The notes: generated from the letters alone by a model not told the origin. A stretch of DNA of 64,000 nucleotides from G963677085 sp963677085 (GCA_963677085.2 CAXXFH010000002.1:248001-312000); one strand, 5' to 3'. Numbered from the stretch's first letter, positions 43,279-52,336 are shown. Program-made: numbers and translations.

Positions 43279-44031
43279 TCACCTTTTTCGCCGCCACACG
43301 ATAAGTCCTATCAGTCCCGTGACCAGAATCGCTAGTGTGCCCGGCTCGGGAACCGATACGATTTGAATGCCAGCGACTTCCGCGCGAAATGTGTCGGAGT
43401 CGGCGGCCAGCGTGAAGCCGGAATCGGTCAGGTTGGTGAACCGTGCGTAGTTGGTGAAGGTCGTATACCCCGTGTCGGCTACCGTGGCGCGGTCGGTCGC
43501 GGTAGCCTGGATATACGTGCCATCGAATGTGCCGGTGTCCTTCGTCCAGAAGGTTTGCGAGCCAATGGTGTATCCGGTGATGACTTGTCCGGTGTTGGTA
43601 ATTGCGTCGAAGTACACGTAAACGTTGTAACCGTTGGCCGTAAGACTCGTGGGCAGGTTCGACACGGTGACCGTGGCATCACCGGTTGCCCGGGCGTCGA
43701 GGTGCCCTTTCATCATTGTCGAATCACCGTCGGTGCCGTTGATGTTGGTCGCGTAGATGCCGTTGCACGACCAGGACACCGAAGCCGTGGTGGCAATCGC
43801 GTTGTCGTTCTTAAGATTGCTGACGGTTCCACTCGAGTTATCAAGATTGGTCCAGTTTGCAGTCGAAACCACGCCTGCCGTTTGCGCGGCTGTCATTTGA
43901 ATGGGGGAACTGCTTGAACCGGTGACTCCTCCGGAGAAATTTAGGCCGATCACCTCGGCGTTTGCCGTGGACGCCAAAAAAAGTGAACACATGGCATTGG
44001 CGAGAATGCCAAAAAACCATTTGCGATTCAT
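43279..44031 (-). CDS. PEP-CTERM secreted protein
   Basis: A 250-residue exported protein; GGAGG lies 8 bases before ATG 44031. Signal peptide ends TANAE (~25). Mature part is Gly/Ser/Thr/Asn-rich and beta-like (VIGLNFSGGVTGSSSSPIQMT, GYNVYVYFDAITNTGQVITGY). Ends VPEPGTLAILVTGLIGLIVW RRKR, a complete PEP-CTERM signal. No enzyme motif. Third PEP-CTERM protein of the window, all within 7 kb. Confidence 0.9.
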   Translation of the reverse strand: MNRKWFFGILANAMCSLFLASTANAEVIGLNFSGGVTGSSSSPIQMTAAQTAGVVSTANWTNLDNSSGTVSNLKNDNAIATTASVSWSCNGIYATNINGTDGDSTMMKGHLDARATGDATVTVSNLPTSLTANGYNVYVYFDAITNTGQVITGYTIGSQTFWTKDTGTFDGTYIQATATDRATVADTGYTTFTNYARFTNLTDSGFTLAADSDTFRAEVAGIQIVSVPEPGTLAILVTGLIGLIVWRRKR

Positions 44032-44069
44032 CGAATGATCCTCCGATCGAGATTGAGAGAAGAGTCGCT

Positions 44070-44807
44070 TTAACGAGGAGTATGCCGCGGTTTTTCCAAC
44101 TCGCGCAAATCGTGTTGGATCCGCTTGGTAGCGTTGGTCAAGTGTTTCTGGATGGCGGCCTTGGCTCGTTGGCCGTCGCGCACACGGACGGCTTCGAGCA
44201 CTTCGGCGTGCTCTTCGACGGCCTGGCGACGGATGCGGATGTCGTCGATGTACAAGAGCTGCAGCGCGGTCAAAAGGTCGCTCAGCGAGGCCATGAAGAT
44301 GCGATAGATCTGGTTGCCGGCCAAGGCGGCCAATTCCTGGTGGAAGGCCGTATCGAGACGCATGTACTCGGGCCGGTTTTCGATGGCGGCCCTCATGCCC
44401 TCGACGGTCTCGCTGAGCCGTTCGAGGTTGCCGTCGTGGTTCGTCGCGGCCAGTTCGGCCACGGTGCCTTCCAGATGGAAACGGGCTTCGAAGAGTTGGG
44501 GCAGATCGATATCGGCTTGGCTCCTTAGCAGAGGGGATAACATGCTGAAAATGTTGGCCAGATCGAGTTCTTTAACGAACACACCCTTGCCGTGCTTCGA
44601 CTCGAGGATCCCCATGCCCTTGAGCACGCAAAGGGCCTCGCGCAAGGGGAGCCGGGTGGCGTCGATCATCTCGACCAACTGCCGTTCGGAGGGGAGTCGG
44701 TCGCCGCCGCGCAAGCCGCGTTCGGCGATGTAGCGGATGAGTCCTTCGGCGATGGCCTCGACCCGAGTTTGCGGTTTGGCAATATCGATAATGTCGACAG
44801 GAGTCAT
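44070..44807 (-). CDS. GntR/FadR-family transcriptional regulator
   Basis: A 245-residue FadR-type regulator. N-terminal winged helix (~10-78): AIAEGLIRYIAERGLRGGDRLPSERQLVEM, LPLREALCVLKGMGIL and SKHGKGVFV. C-terminal FCD domain (~95-235) with Asp/His residues in LDTAFHQELAALAGNQIYRIFM and HAEVLEAVRVRDG typical of metal-containing effector sites. Effector unknown, often a carboxylate or sugar acid. A candidate operator lies 35 bp upstream. Confidence 0.93.
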   Translation of the reverse strand: MTPVDIIDIAKPQTRVEAIAEGLIRYIAERGLRGGDRLPSERQLVEMIDATRLPLREALCVLKGMGILESKHGKGVFVKELDLANIFSMLSPLLRSQADIDLPQLFEARFHLEGTVAELAATNHDGNLERLSETVEGMRAAIENRPEYMRLDTAFHQELAALAGNQIYRIFMASLSDLLTALQLLYIDDIRIRRQAVEEHAEVLEAVRVRDGQRAKAAIQKHLTNATKRIQHDLRELEKPRHTPR

Positions 44808-44836
44808 GAGTCGTCTGCGCTGCTGATATACTTATA

Positions 44837-44850
44837 TGACCAGTTGGTAT
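44837..44850. promoter_or_regulatory. Candidate GntR/FadR operator
   Basis: TGACCAGTTGGTAT contains ACCA-GT-TGGT, arms 44839-44842 and 44845-44848. FadR-group regulators bind short TGGT/ACCA half sites, and the position, 30-45 bp upstream of the regulator gene, fits autoregulation. The short length makes chance occurrence likely. Confidence 0.3.
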
Positions 44851-45291
44851 GGCCCAAAAATAACGCGTCAACACGACGCGCGATCATTGCACTCTTTGGG
44901 CGAACAGGAGGCATTCAATGCCTACCGCTTCGCAGTCTAGCTGTTGTTTTCCGGGAGGGCAAGCAAATTGCGGGCGATTTTATTGGGGGGTGGCTGTGTG
45001 GTAGGTATGGGTGGGTATCTGCCTCCGGAAGCTGGACTGATGAACGACGGGTGAGTGGGCCTAGGCAGACGAGGGGTATGCACGGTAAACTCATTATCCC
45101 ACTTGCCGTAGTCACCGCACGATCTGCCGGTGGCAAGGTCTTGCCCGCGACGAAGTGTGAAACCGCAGAAACGGTACATCGCACGTCGTCGTGGCAGTCT
45201 CCGCAGACCTGCCAAGACCGATGATGCCGACGGGGGAGCCGTTTCGAACCAGGGAGCCTTGTTCGCTCTGGATTTACTCGAAACGCTCCGT

Positions 45292-45309
45292 TCGGCAACC
45301 GGTTGCCGA
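45292..45309. repeat. 18-bp perfect palindrome
   Basis: TCGGCAACCGGTTGCCGA is its own reverse complement; about 160 bp upstream of the SulP start. Could be an operator or a REP remnant. Confidence 0.6.
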
Positions 45310-45466
45310 CCCTTCTGTACGTTGCCCTGATCGTCATCTTGTCGCGACGATCTGTTAAGCAACACGGTGGGCAAAGTCGATTGTATGTTGATCGGACGCC
45401 GCGTGGCGCGCAAGCGACGCCCCCTTTTTGTCAGCGCGTGGTTCCGCGTTCTCTGAAAGCACTTGG

Positions 45467-47308
45467 ATGTTCACTCCGAAGCTGGTTACGGCGCTTGCAA
45501 CGTATGATCGTTCACAATTTACCGCGGATTTGATCGCCGGCGTTACCGTTGGCGTGATCGCGCTACCGTTGGCCATGGCATTTGCCATCGCCAGCGGGCT
45601 TCCCCCGGAGCGAGGAATTTTTACGGCCATCGTTGCCGGATTTCTCGTTTCGGCGCTCGGTGGCAGCCGGGTTCAAATCGGCGGGCCGACCGGGGCGTTC
45701 GTCGTGATTGTGGCGGGCATTACCACCCGGTTCGGCTACGAAGGGCTCGTCTGCTGCATGCTCATGGCGGGTTGTTTTCTCGTGGCATTCGGTTTGTTAC
45801 GGATGGGTGGGCTGATCAAGTTCATCCCCTTTCCCGTGACGACTGGTTTCACTACGGGAATCGCCGTGGTGATCTTTTCGACGCAGATCAAAGACCTGCT
45901 AGGGCTGCGTATGGAAGCTCCGCCGGCCGAGTTCCTGGCCAAGTGGAACGCCTATCTGAGCCACACCCATACGATCAATCCGGCCGCGGCCGGGATTGGG
46001 TGCGGGGTGATCGTCGCGGTGGTGCTCATGCGACGTTATTGGCCGCGGATTCCGGCCATGTTGATCGCCATGATTGCCGCAACGGTTGTGTCGACCGCGC
46101 TGAACCTCGATGTCGAGACGATTGGCAATCGTTTCGGCGACCTGCCACGCACGTTGCCGCGACCCTGGTTGCCGTCGCTGGCCCACGTCGATTTTCGGGA
46201 ACTGATATCGCCTGCCTTAACGGTCGCACTGCTCGCGGCGATCGAGTCGCTGCTGTCGGCTACTGTGGCCGACGGAATGACGGGCGGTCGGCACCGTCCC
46301 AATGTGGAACTGATCGCGCAGGGATTCGGCAACATCGCGTCGGCCGTCTTTGGCGGCATCCCGGCGACGGGAGCCATCGCGCGAACGGCGACCAATGTGA
46401 AAAGCGGGGCCAAAACACCGGTCGCCGGCATGATTCACGCCCTAACCCTGGCGCTACTGCTGTTGTTTTTTGCTCCCTGGGCGAAGATGATTCCACTGGC
46501 CGCCTTGGCGGGGATCCTTGTGGTGGTTAGCTACAATATGAGCGAGATCGGGCATTTTCGCCGGCTGCTTCGGGCACCACGCAGCGATGTGATGGTTCTG
46601 CTGTGTACCTTTGCATTGACGGTCTTTGTCGACCTGACGGTAGCGGTCGAGGTAGGGGTGGTACTGGCGTCGTTGCTTTTCATTCGTCGAATGTCGGAAG
46701 TGAGCAGCGTCGGCATGATTACCCGCGAGTTGACGGGCGACGAGGACGAACCGGCCGACCCGAACGCCATCGCGTTGCGCGAGGTACCCCCCGGCGTTGA
46801 GGTGTTCGAGGTCCAGGGGCCGTTCTTCTTCGGTGCCGCCGATCGTTTCAAGGAGATGATGCGGATGCTGGAGGGGCCCGTGCCGGTCATCATCCTCCGG
46901 ATTCGCCAGGTTCCGGCGATCGACGCGACGGGGCTCCACGTGTTGCGCGAGTTTCATCGTCGTTGCGATCGCGAACATTCGCAGTTGATTCTGTCGGGCG
47001 TTCACGCCCAGCCGTTGTTTGCCCTGCAACGATCCGGAATTTGGGACGAGATCGGGTCGGAAAACATTTTCGGCAACATCGACGATGCGTTGGATCGAGC
47101 GCGCGACTTGCTCGATTTGCCGCGCGTACCACGTCCTGCGCCATTCGTACCGACAGTTGCCCGTGAAGCCGTCGCCGCACGCGCGATGACGGTCATCTTG
47201 CCAGACGACGCGGATGGGGCGAACGAACCGTCCGCCTGCCAGATCGCTGCCCAAGAGCCGGGCGAAGACGAATTGCTTTATGACGAGTCTGGCTCCGTCG
47301 GGCGGTAG
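45467..47308 (+). CDS. SulP/SLC26-family anion transporter with STAS domain
   Basis: A 613-residue inner-membrane transporter. Start at 45467 (MFTPKLV) gives a normal short N-terminus. Residues ~20-430 hold the 10-14 membrane segments of the family, beginning DLIAGVTVGVIALPLAMAFAIASG and including LGGSRVQIGGPTGAFVVIVAG and GGIPATGAIARTATNVKSGAKTPVAG. STAS domain at ~455-560: VFEVQGPFFFGAADRF and RIRQVPAIDATGLHVL. SulP proteins carry sulfate, bicarbonate or other anions; specificity cannot be predicted. A short C-terminal acidic extension follows. Stands alone. Confidence 0.96.
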   Translation: MFTPKLVTALATYDRSQFTADLIAGVTVGVIALPLAMAFAIASGLPPERGIFTAIVAGFLVSALGGSRVQIGGPTGAFVVIVAGITTRFGYEGLVCCMLMAGCFLVAFGLLRMGGLIKFIPFPVTTGFTTGIAVVIFSTQIKDLLGLRMEAPPAEFLAKWNAYLSHTHTINPAAAGIGCGVIVAVVLMRRYWPRIPAMLIAMIAATVVSTALNLDVETIGNRFGDLPRTLPRPWLPSLAHVDFRELISPALTVALLAAIESLLSATVADGMTGGRHRPNVELIAQGFGNIASAVFGGIPATGAIARTATNVKSGAKTPVAGMIHALTLALLLLFFAPWAKMIPLAALAGILVVVSYNMSEIGHFRRLLRAPRSDVMVLLCTFALTVFVDLTVAVEVGVVLASLLFIRRMSEVSSVGMITRELTGDEDEPADPNAIALREVPPGVEVFEVQGPFFFGAADRFKEMMRMLEGPVPVIILRIRQVPAIDATGLHVLREFHRRCDREHSQLILSGVHAQPLFALQRSGIWDEIGSENIFGNIDDALDRARDLLDLPRVPRPAPFVPTVAREAVAARAMTVILPDDADGANEPSACQIAAQEPGEDELLYDESGSVGR

Positions 47309-47467
47309 CGGTGTCCATTGTCGCAAGGGATGAGATAATGGTGAAGGGCGACGGTGGAATAGTCGGCAAGCAGGGTTGCGATTACTTGCTCAGACAACAC
47401 TCGCTTCAACTTAAAGCCAAGAGATTCCCGTCTGCCGACTCGGGCGAGAAGCCCCGGGGTGCCAGCC

Positions 47468-48403
47468 ATGAAGCTTTGGATCCGTCGCTTTTCGCAGTAC
47501 AGCATCCGCACGGCATTGGTTGGAATGCTCGTTCTATCATTCCTCCTCGCGGTATTACGTATTCGGTTGGATAATGTCAAACGGCAGGAGCAGGCCGTGG
47601 CGCACCTCGCAACCCTCGACAGTTGGGCGGCCTTGTTGAACTCTCGGGTGCGAGGTTTGCATTGTGGGGTTACGATTGGAGAATTTGAGAGTGCCGGAAT
47701 TCTTCACCCCGATATTCAGTGGGAGGGGCCGGCAGTTCCCGATTGCCTCAAAGGGATTGTGGGAGAACATTTTCGAGCCGATGTGGAGAGTGTATCTCTG
47801 AGTTTTTCCAGTGTGGAAGACGAGGACTTAAAATACGTCGCATATTTCAAAGAACTGCAACGCTTGGATGTCACTGAAACCGGGGTAACGGATGAAGGAG
47901 TTCGGCATCTAAAATCGTTGCCGGAGTTGCGCACATTGAGGCTCGACGGGACGAAGGTCACCGATGAAGGACTCCGGCATCTCAAGTCGCTGACAAAATT
48001 GCGTTCGCTGACGCTCAGTCGAACGAACATTACCGATGAAGGCATCAAACACCTGATGCCCCTCCAAAATTTGGAAACGTTATATCTCAATTACACGAAG
48101 ATCTCGAACGAGGCGATTAGATGCCTTGCCAGTTTCCCGGAATTAGAGTATTTGAATCTCGCGGGGACAGAGATTACTGACCGCGGCCCGGACTATCTGA
48201 TAGCCATGCCCAAGCTGCGGGAATTGGTTCTCGATAAAACGGCCGTTACTGACAAGGGATTGAAGTTGTTGCCTCGAAGTAAAACGCTTGAGACGGTGAG
48301 CGTATACGATGCGCAGGTAACGAAGGACGGAATTGCCCGGTTGATGACGCAGGTACAAACGGTCTATCATGGCTGCATCTATCTGAAGAGAAATCGGTTG
48401 TAG
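47468..48403 (+). CDS. Membrane-anchored leucine-rich-repeat protein
   Basis: A 311-residue protein with a membrane helix near the N-terminus (LVGMLVLSFLLAVL, residues ~18-31) and about six to seven leucine-rich repeats from residue ~125. Repeat signature is LxxLxLxxTxVTDEGLRHLKSL, as in TGVTDEGVRHLKSLPELRTL and TKVTDEGLRHLKSLTKLRSL, the cysteine-free type common in planctomycetes. The LRR part is probably outside and binds protein. GTG 47459 is an alternative start. Function unknown. Confidence 0.88.
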   Translation: MKLWIRRFSQYSIRTALVGMLVLSFLLAVLRIRLDNVKRQEQAVAHLATLDSWAALLNSRVRGLHCGVTIGEFESAGILHPDIQWEGPAVPDCLKGIVGEHFRADVESVSLSFSSVEDEDLKYVAYFKELQRLDVTETGVTDEGVRHLKSLPELRTLRLDGTKVTDEGLRHLKSLTKLRSLTLSRTNITDEGIKHLMPLQNLETLYLNYTKISNEAIRCLASFPELEYLNLAGTEITDRGPDYLIAMPKLRELVLDKTAVTDKGLKLLPRSKTLETVSVYDAQVTKDGIARLMTQVQTVYHGCIYLKRNRL

Positions 48404-48468
48404 CTTCGCGTCGGAATCCGTGCCGTGCATCCTCTCATGCGGACCGTTTGACGCCGTAGAGCCCACCT

Positions 48469-49227
48469 TTACCCGCCAGCAATCGTCCGCCCGCCGTCGA
48501 CCGGCAGGCAGACGCCGGTTACGAAGTCGTTTTCTACGAGGAACAGCACCGCTTGGGCGACGTGCTCCGGCTTGCCCAGGCGTTTGACCAGCGTGCCTTC
48601 GACGACGTTGCGGCGCTCGTGGGCGTCGAGATCCTCGGGTAACATCACCGGGCCGGGCAGGATGCAGTTGACGCGAACGGCCGGGTTGCGGGCGGCCAGT
48701 TCGATAGCCATGTTGCGGGTGATGGTGGGGATGGCTCCTTTGCTGGGAAAATAGGCGGCGTAGTCGCGGTAGGGTCGTGCGGTGGCCCAGTCGCCGATCG
48801 TTACGATCGAACCGCCTTCCGGTTGCCCGACCATCACCAGTCCGGCGCGTTGGCAGCAGAGAAACGTGCCCAGGGTGTTGATGTCGAACTGCCGGCGGAC
48901 ATCGTCGGCCGTGACGTCTTCCAACGGCTTGGGATTCCAAACGGCGGCAGCGGTTACCAGGACGTCGAGCCGGCCGAAGCGTTCGAGCACGCCGTCGAAC
49001 ATTCGGGCGACCTGCGCTTCGTCGGACACATCGGCCTGAAACGCGGCAGCCATACTCCCCTGCCCTGCGAGCTGTTCGACAGTCTCTTGGGCATCCTCTG
49101 CCGAACGGTTGAAGTGCAAAGCGATGGTGTAGCCACGCTGGGCCAGGGCCAGCGCGACCACGTTGCCCACGCGGCGTTTGCCACTGCCGGTAACCAGGGC
49201 GACTTTTTTGGGCGAGGAGGTGTTCAT
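48469..49227 (-). CDS. Short-chain dehydrogenase, pteridine-reductase-like
   Basis: A 252-residue NADPH-dependent SDR. The cofactor motif TGSGKRRVGNVVALALAQRG has the TGxxxRxG pattern of pteridine reductases. Catalytic Tyr and Lys are in AYFPSKGAIPT (YxxxK), and the C-terminal VNCILPGPVMLP and GVCLPVDGGRTI are as in FabG-like enzymes. Overlaps the rmlD-like gene by 4 bp and is cotranscribed after it. A dihydropteridine or dihydrofolate reductase role is possible; the true substrate is uncertain. Confidence 0.9.
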   Translation of the reverse strand: MNTSSPKKVALVTGSGKRRVGNVVALALAQRGYTIALHFNRSAEDAQETVEQLAGQGSMAAAFQADVSDEAQVARMFDGVLERFGRLDVLVTAAAVWNPKPLEDVTADDVRRQFDINTLGTFLCCQRAGLVMVGQPEGGSIVTIGDWATARPYRDYAAYFPSKGAIPTITRNMAIELAARNPAVRVNCILPGPVMLPEDLDAHERRNVVEGTLVKRLGKPEHVAQAVLFLVENDFVTGVCLPVDGGRTIAGG

Positions 49228-50099
49228 GATGGGTATTCTACCGTTTCAGGCAAGTACTCATCCAGGGCTGCCTGCCAGGGGGGCAATTCGGGACCGCCGA
49301 GTTGGCGATATCGTGTGGTGTCGAGCACGCTATACGCTGGGCGGGGTGCGAGCGCGCCGTATTCAGCGGTGGTGATTGCGGTGACTTCGGCACGGATGCC
49401 CGCCCGACGAAGCAACTCGACGGCGAATTCGTACCAGGTGGTCGCGCCGGCGTTGGTCACGTGGTAAGTGCCCCAAGGAGCCGGGACGCCCCGGCCGATA
49501 TCGAGCAGAAAACACACCGCTCGGGCGACGTGCGGTGCGAAGCTGGGCGTGCAACGTTGGTCGGCCACTACCCGAAGCGGTTCGCCCGACGTTGCCCGAT
49601 GCAGAATCGCTCGGGCAAAGTTTCGCGCGTCGCGGTCCGATGCTCGGGCATACAGGCCACAGGTGCGCACGATGAGATGTTTCTTCCACGCGGCCGCCGC
49701 CTGTTCACCGGCCCATTTCGACTTGGCGTAAACGCCTCGTGGCGATGCCGGTTCGTCCTCGTGGAAGGGCGTGTTGCGCGATGGGCTGCCGGCGAAGACG
49801 TAATCGGTACTGATTTGCACCAACGGGCAGTCGAGCGTGCGGCAGGCGTCGGCCAAGTGGTCGACGGCCGCGGCGTTGACGGCGTAGCAGCGATCGGCGT
49901 CTTGTTCGGCCCGATCGACGGCCGTATAAGCGGCGCAGTTGACCACACCATCGGGCTTCAGTTCGGCGAGGATTGAGCGGACGGCACCGGCGTCGGTTAT
50001 GTCGAGCTGCTGTTGCACGAGCGGCACGGCGATGTCGCCAAACTGCCGGCACAATTCGCGCCCCAACTGCCCTGCTGCTCCGGTGACCGCCACTTTCAT
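49224..50099 (-). CDS. rfbD: dTDP-4-dehydrorhamnose reductase
   Basis: A 291-residue RmlD/RfbD protein making dTDP-L-rhamnose from the 4-keto precursor with NAD(P)H. Motifs: VTGAAGQLGRELCRQ (nucleotide site), NCAAYTAVDRAE, STDYVFAG, and catalytic YAKSKWAGE. Length typical. It is followed directly by the SDR gene and is divergent from galE 380 bp away. rmlA and rmlB are not in the window. Confidence 0.95.
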   Translation of the reverse strand: MKVAVTGAAGQLGRELCRQFGDIAVPLVQQQLDITDAGAVRSILAELKPDGVVNCAAYTAVDRAEQDADRCYAVNAAAVDHLADACRTLDCPLVQISTDYVFAGSPSRNTPFHEDEPASPRGVYAKSKWAGEQAAAAWKKHLIVRTCGLYARASDRDARNFARAILHRATSGEPLRVVADQRCTPSFAPHVARAVCFLLDIGRGVPAPWGTYHVTNAGATTWYEFAVELLRRAGIRAEVTAITTAEYGALAPRPAYSVLDTTRYRQLGGPELPPWQAALDEYLPETVEYPS

Positions 50100-50122
50100 G
50101 TTTGCTGCCTTGCCCGTCCGCG

Positions 50123-50164
50123 GTCGGCACTGGCTGGCAAGCAGCTAGTGGCACCCAACCCACA
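50123..50164 (+). repeat. Repeat, family F copy 2
   Basis: CGGTCGGCACTGGCTGGCAAGCAGCTAGTGGCACCCA, similar to 19893-19936 and, inverted, to 52244-52313. The TGCTTG..CACTGG/CTAGTGGCACC parts also resemble the interior of family A. Confidence 0.6.
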
Positions 50165-50396
50165 GTCTTAAGTTCGACGGAACACTTAGTCCCCTGCCCT
50201 TTTCTCCGGGAATTCTGCCTCTTTGTTCGAATCCAGGTCCCAGCCTACCGCTTTTCGGTCATTGGGGCTAGTGTCGCGGGTGCGGGGGTTGACACGTCCT
50301 GTCGCGAGGCGTTGAATACACTAGCGCAGAAGTGTAGTTTTGGCGGGCGTGGGGTGACATTGATGTCTTTGGCGGGAAGGGTGTTGCGCGGATGTG

Positions 50397-50435
50397 CCCT
50401 CACCCCCGGCCCCTCTCCCGGGACGGGAGAGGGGA
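50397..50435 (-). repeat. Family D palindromic repeat
   Basis: CCCTCACCCCCGGCCCCTCTCCCG then GGACGGGAGAGGGG: the reverse orientation of the module at 16294-16333. Confidence 0.8.
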
Positions 50436-50479
50436 GTTGTTCTTCTTCATTGATATAAGCGACGAAGGGAAATGGCTGG

Positions 50480-51493
50480 ATGAACGTTTTGGTTGCGGGA
50501 GGAGCTGGGTATATCGGATCGCATGCCGTCAAGCAATTGCTCGAAGCGGGGCATCGCGTGGTGGTGGTCGACAACCTGTTTCGAGGTCATCGGCAGGCCG
50601 TCGACCCAGGAGCCGAGTTTCTCCAACTTGATCTGGCCGACACGAAAGAACTGGCCGACGCAATGTCGTCGCAGAAGATCGAGTGCGTGATGCATTTCGC
50701 TGCGTTGGCCTACGTGGGCGAGTCGGTTACCGAGCCGTTGAGCTACTACGACAACAACACCTCGGGCACGGTGAGCCTGTTGAAAGCGATGGACACGGCC
50801 GGTGTGCGGCGAATGGTGTTCAGTTCAACGTGCGCGACCTACGGGGAACCGCAACGTACACCCATCGTCGAGACGATGCCGCAGCAGCCGATCAATCCCT
50901 ACGGATGGTCGAAGTGGTGCGTAGAACGCGTTTTGCGCGACTACGCGGCGGCACAGCCCGAGTTCGCCTTCGTGGCCCTGCGCTACTTCAACGTAGCCGG
51001 TTCGGCGGCCGATGGCACGTTGGGCGAAGATCACGAGCCGGAAACGCACCTCATTCCCGTAGTGCTTAATGCAGTGCTGGGCAAACGCGAGAAGGTTACT
51101 GTCTTTGGGACCGACTATCCCACGCCCGACGGAACCTGTATCCGCGACTACATCCACGTGGAAGACCTTTGTGCCGCCCACATCGTGGCCATGAACGCAT
51201 TGAAGCCCGGCGACGCGCGGTTCTACAACCTGGGCATCGGCAAGGGTTATTCGGTCAAGGAAGTGATCGATTCGGTCCGCCGGGTAACGGGTCGGGAGTT
51301 GACGGTGGACTATGGCCAACGCCGGCCGGGCGATCCGGCCGTGTTGTTTGCCGATGCCAGTAAGATTCAGCAAGAGCTGGGTTGGTCGGCCAAATTCACC
51401 GAGATCGACGACATCGTGGCCACCGCATGGAAATGGTTCGAACAACACCCGGACGGATACGGAGATCATGTCGCACAAACATCCGCGGGGTAG
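50480..51493 (+). CDS. galE: UDP-glucose 4-epimerase
   Basis: A 337-residue GalE that interconverts UDP-glucose and UDP-galactose. NAD site VAGGAGYIGSHAVKQLLEAG at the N-terminus; catalytic Ser in FSSTCATYGEP and YxxxK in YGWSKWCVE; later RYFNVAGSAADG, GTDYPTPDGTCIRDYIHVEDL and FYNLGIGKGYSV, all standard. Length as expected. The rmlC-like gene begins 26 bp before its stop, so they are coupled. Confidence 0.97.
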   Translation: MNVLVAGGAGYIGSHAVKQLLEAGHRVVVVDNLFRGHRQAVDPGAEFLQLDLADTKELADAMSSQKIECVMHFAALAYVGESVTEPLSYYDNNTSGTVSLLKAMDTAGVRRMVFSSTCATYGEPQRTPIVETMPQQPINPYGWSKWCVERVLRDYAAAQPEFAFVALRYFNVAGSAADGTLGEDHEPETHLIPVVLNAVLGKREKVTVFGTDYPTPDGTCIRDYIHVEDLCAAHIVAMNALKPGDARFYNLGIGKGYSVKEVIDSVRRVTGRELTVDYGQRRPGDPAVLFADASKIQQELGWSAKFTEIDDIVATAWKWFEQHPDGYGDHVAQTSAG

Positions 51494-52064
51494 TCGGCAA
51501 CAGGCGGGCACCATACCGCCGACGCACATCGAAAGGCCGTTGCCTGCCGACGAAGGGAAAGCGGTTCGGGTTGAAACCCACGAGCCTGATCACTTCACCG
51601 ATGGGCCGATCGAGGGTGTGGTGGTCGTGCCGCTGGCCACTTACTCTGATGATCGTGGCTGGCTTACGGAGTTGTTTCGCGCGGATGAGATGCAAGCCGA
51701 CTGCACGCCGCTAATGGCCTATGTGAGCGAGACCCTGCCGGGTGTTGTTCGCGGACCGCACCATCACGTGGCGCAGACCGATTGCTTCGGCTTCGTCGGG
51801 CCGGGCGAGTTCGAGGTTTTTCTTTGGGATGTGCGTGTCGGTTCGCCCACCTGGGGTCGGCGGATGAAGCTGTGCGCTGGCGCGTCGAAGAAACGGCAAC
51901 TGACGATTCCCCCCGGCGTGGTCCACGCTTACCGCAACGTTGGCGATGTGCCGGGTTGGACTTTTAATGCTGCCAACCAGCTTTACGCTGGCGAAGGACG
52001 TTGCCAGCCGGTCGACGAGGTTCGCCACGAAGAACGCCCATCGCATCCGTATCGGATGGATTAG
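51468..52064 (+). CDS. dTDP-4-dehydrorhamnose 3,5-epimerase-like cupin
   Basis: A 198-residue RmlC-type cupin that overlaps galE. After ~35 unmatched residues the fold begins GVVVVPLATYSDDRGWLTELFRAD, typical for RmlC/WbbF-like proteins; VRGPHHHVAQTDCFGFVGPGEFEVFLWDVR carries the cupin His residues and LTIPPGVVHAYRNVGD the second cupin motif. The usual RGLHxQ is RGPHHH here, so it may be a diverged sugar epimerase or isomerase (e.g. for surface polysaccharide). With rfbD and galE it forms a small nucleotide-sugar group. Confidence 0.88.
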   Translation: MSHKHPRGSRQQAGTIPPTHIERPLPADEGKAVRVETHEPDHFTDGPIEGVVVVPLATYSDDRGWLTELFRADEMQADCTPLMAYVSETLPGVVRGPHHHVAQTDCFGFVGPGEFEVFLWDVRVGSPTWGRRMKLCAGASKKRQLTIPPGVVHAYRNVGDVPGWTFNAANQLYAGEGRCQPVDEVRHEERPSHPYRMD

Positions 52065-52080
52065 CGTACGCGTACTACGT

Positions 52081-52127
52081 TGGGTGCCAGTGGCGGCTTG
52101 TCCACCGCTGTCGACACAAGGACAGAC
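52081..52127 (+). repeat. Partial family A element
   Basis: GTGCCAGTGGCGGCTTGTCC, ACCGCTGTCGACACAAGGACAG corresponds to the interior of 1049-1133 (GTGCTAGTGGCGGCTTGTCC). The terminal inverted repeats are missing. Confidence 0.5.
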
Positions 52128-52186
52128 GCGGAGTGTCTTATCGGCATACCGTGGCTATGCTGTCGCGGGCATGTCTTGCCAAGAAA

Positions 52187-52313
52187 TGCACATGGCCACG
52201 CAAGCAAACGTGGCCATGTCACCCGTGTTGTGTCCGTCGTGGATTGAGGGATTGGGCGCCACTGCTCGTCAGCCAATGCCGAACACGGGCATGCAAGCTG
52301 TTCGTGGCACCCA
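52187..52313. repeat. Nested palindromic repeats, families E and F
   Basis: ACATGGCCACG (52190-) pairs with CGTGGCCATGT (to about 52219), an E-like hairpin; 52244-52313 contains the inverse of family F (GCCAATGCCGAACACGGGC and GTGGCACCCA). The 270-bp gap after the rmlC-like gene is almost wholly made of such pieces. Confidence 0.55.
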
Positions 52314-52336
52314 TCACTCTAGATTCAACAAAAGCC

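Larger units (their letters stand above)
44808..45466. other. Intergenic region upstream of SulP gene
   Basis: About 660 bp. Apart from the candidate operator near 44837 and an 18-bp perfect palindrome at 45292-45309, no gene is evident. A long open frame on the minus strand (to 45413) shows no family features. Confidence 0.45.
50100..50479. other. Divergent intergenic region with two repeats
   Basis: Contains a family F element (50123-50164) next to rfbD and a family D hairpin (50397-50435) 45 bp before galE. No gene seen. It must hold promoters for both directions, none clear to me. Confidence 0.55.

Noticed and set aside
44937..45413. 158-codon minus-strand frame upstream of SulP
   Set aside because: No signal, motif or good start; low-complexity Pro/Arg composition.
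50215..50240. tRNA-like T-loop (GTTCGAATCC)
   Set aside because: Flanking bases do not form a T-stem or acceptor stem; no anticodon arm found upstream.
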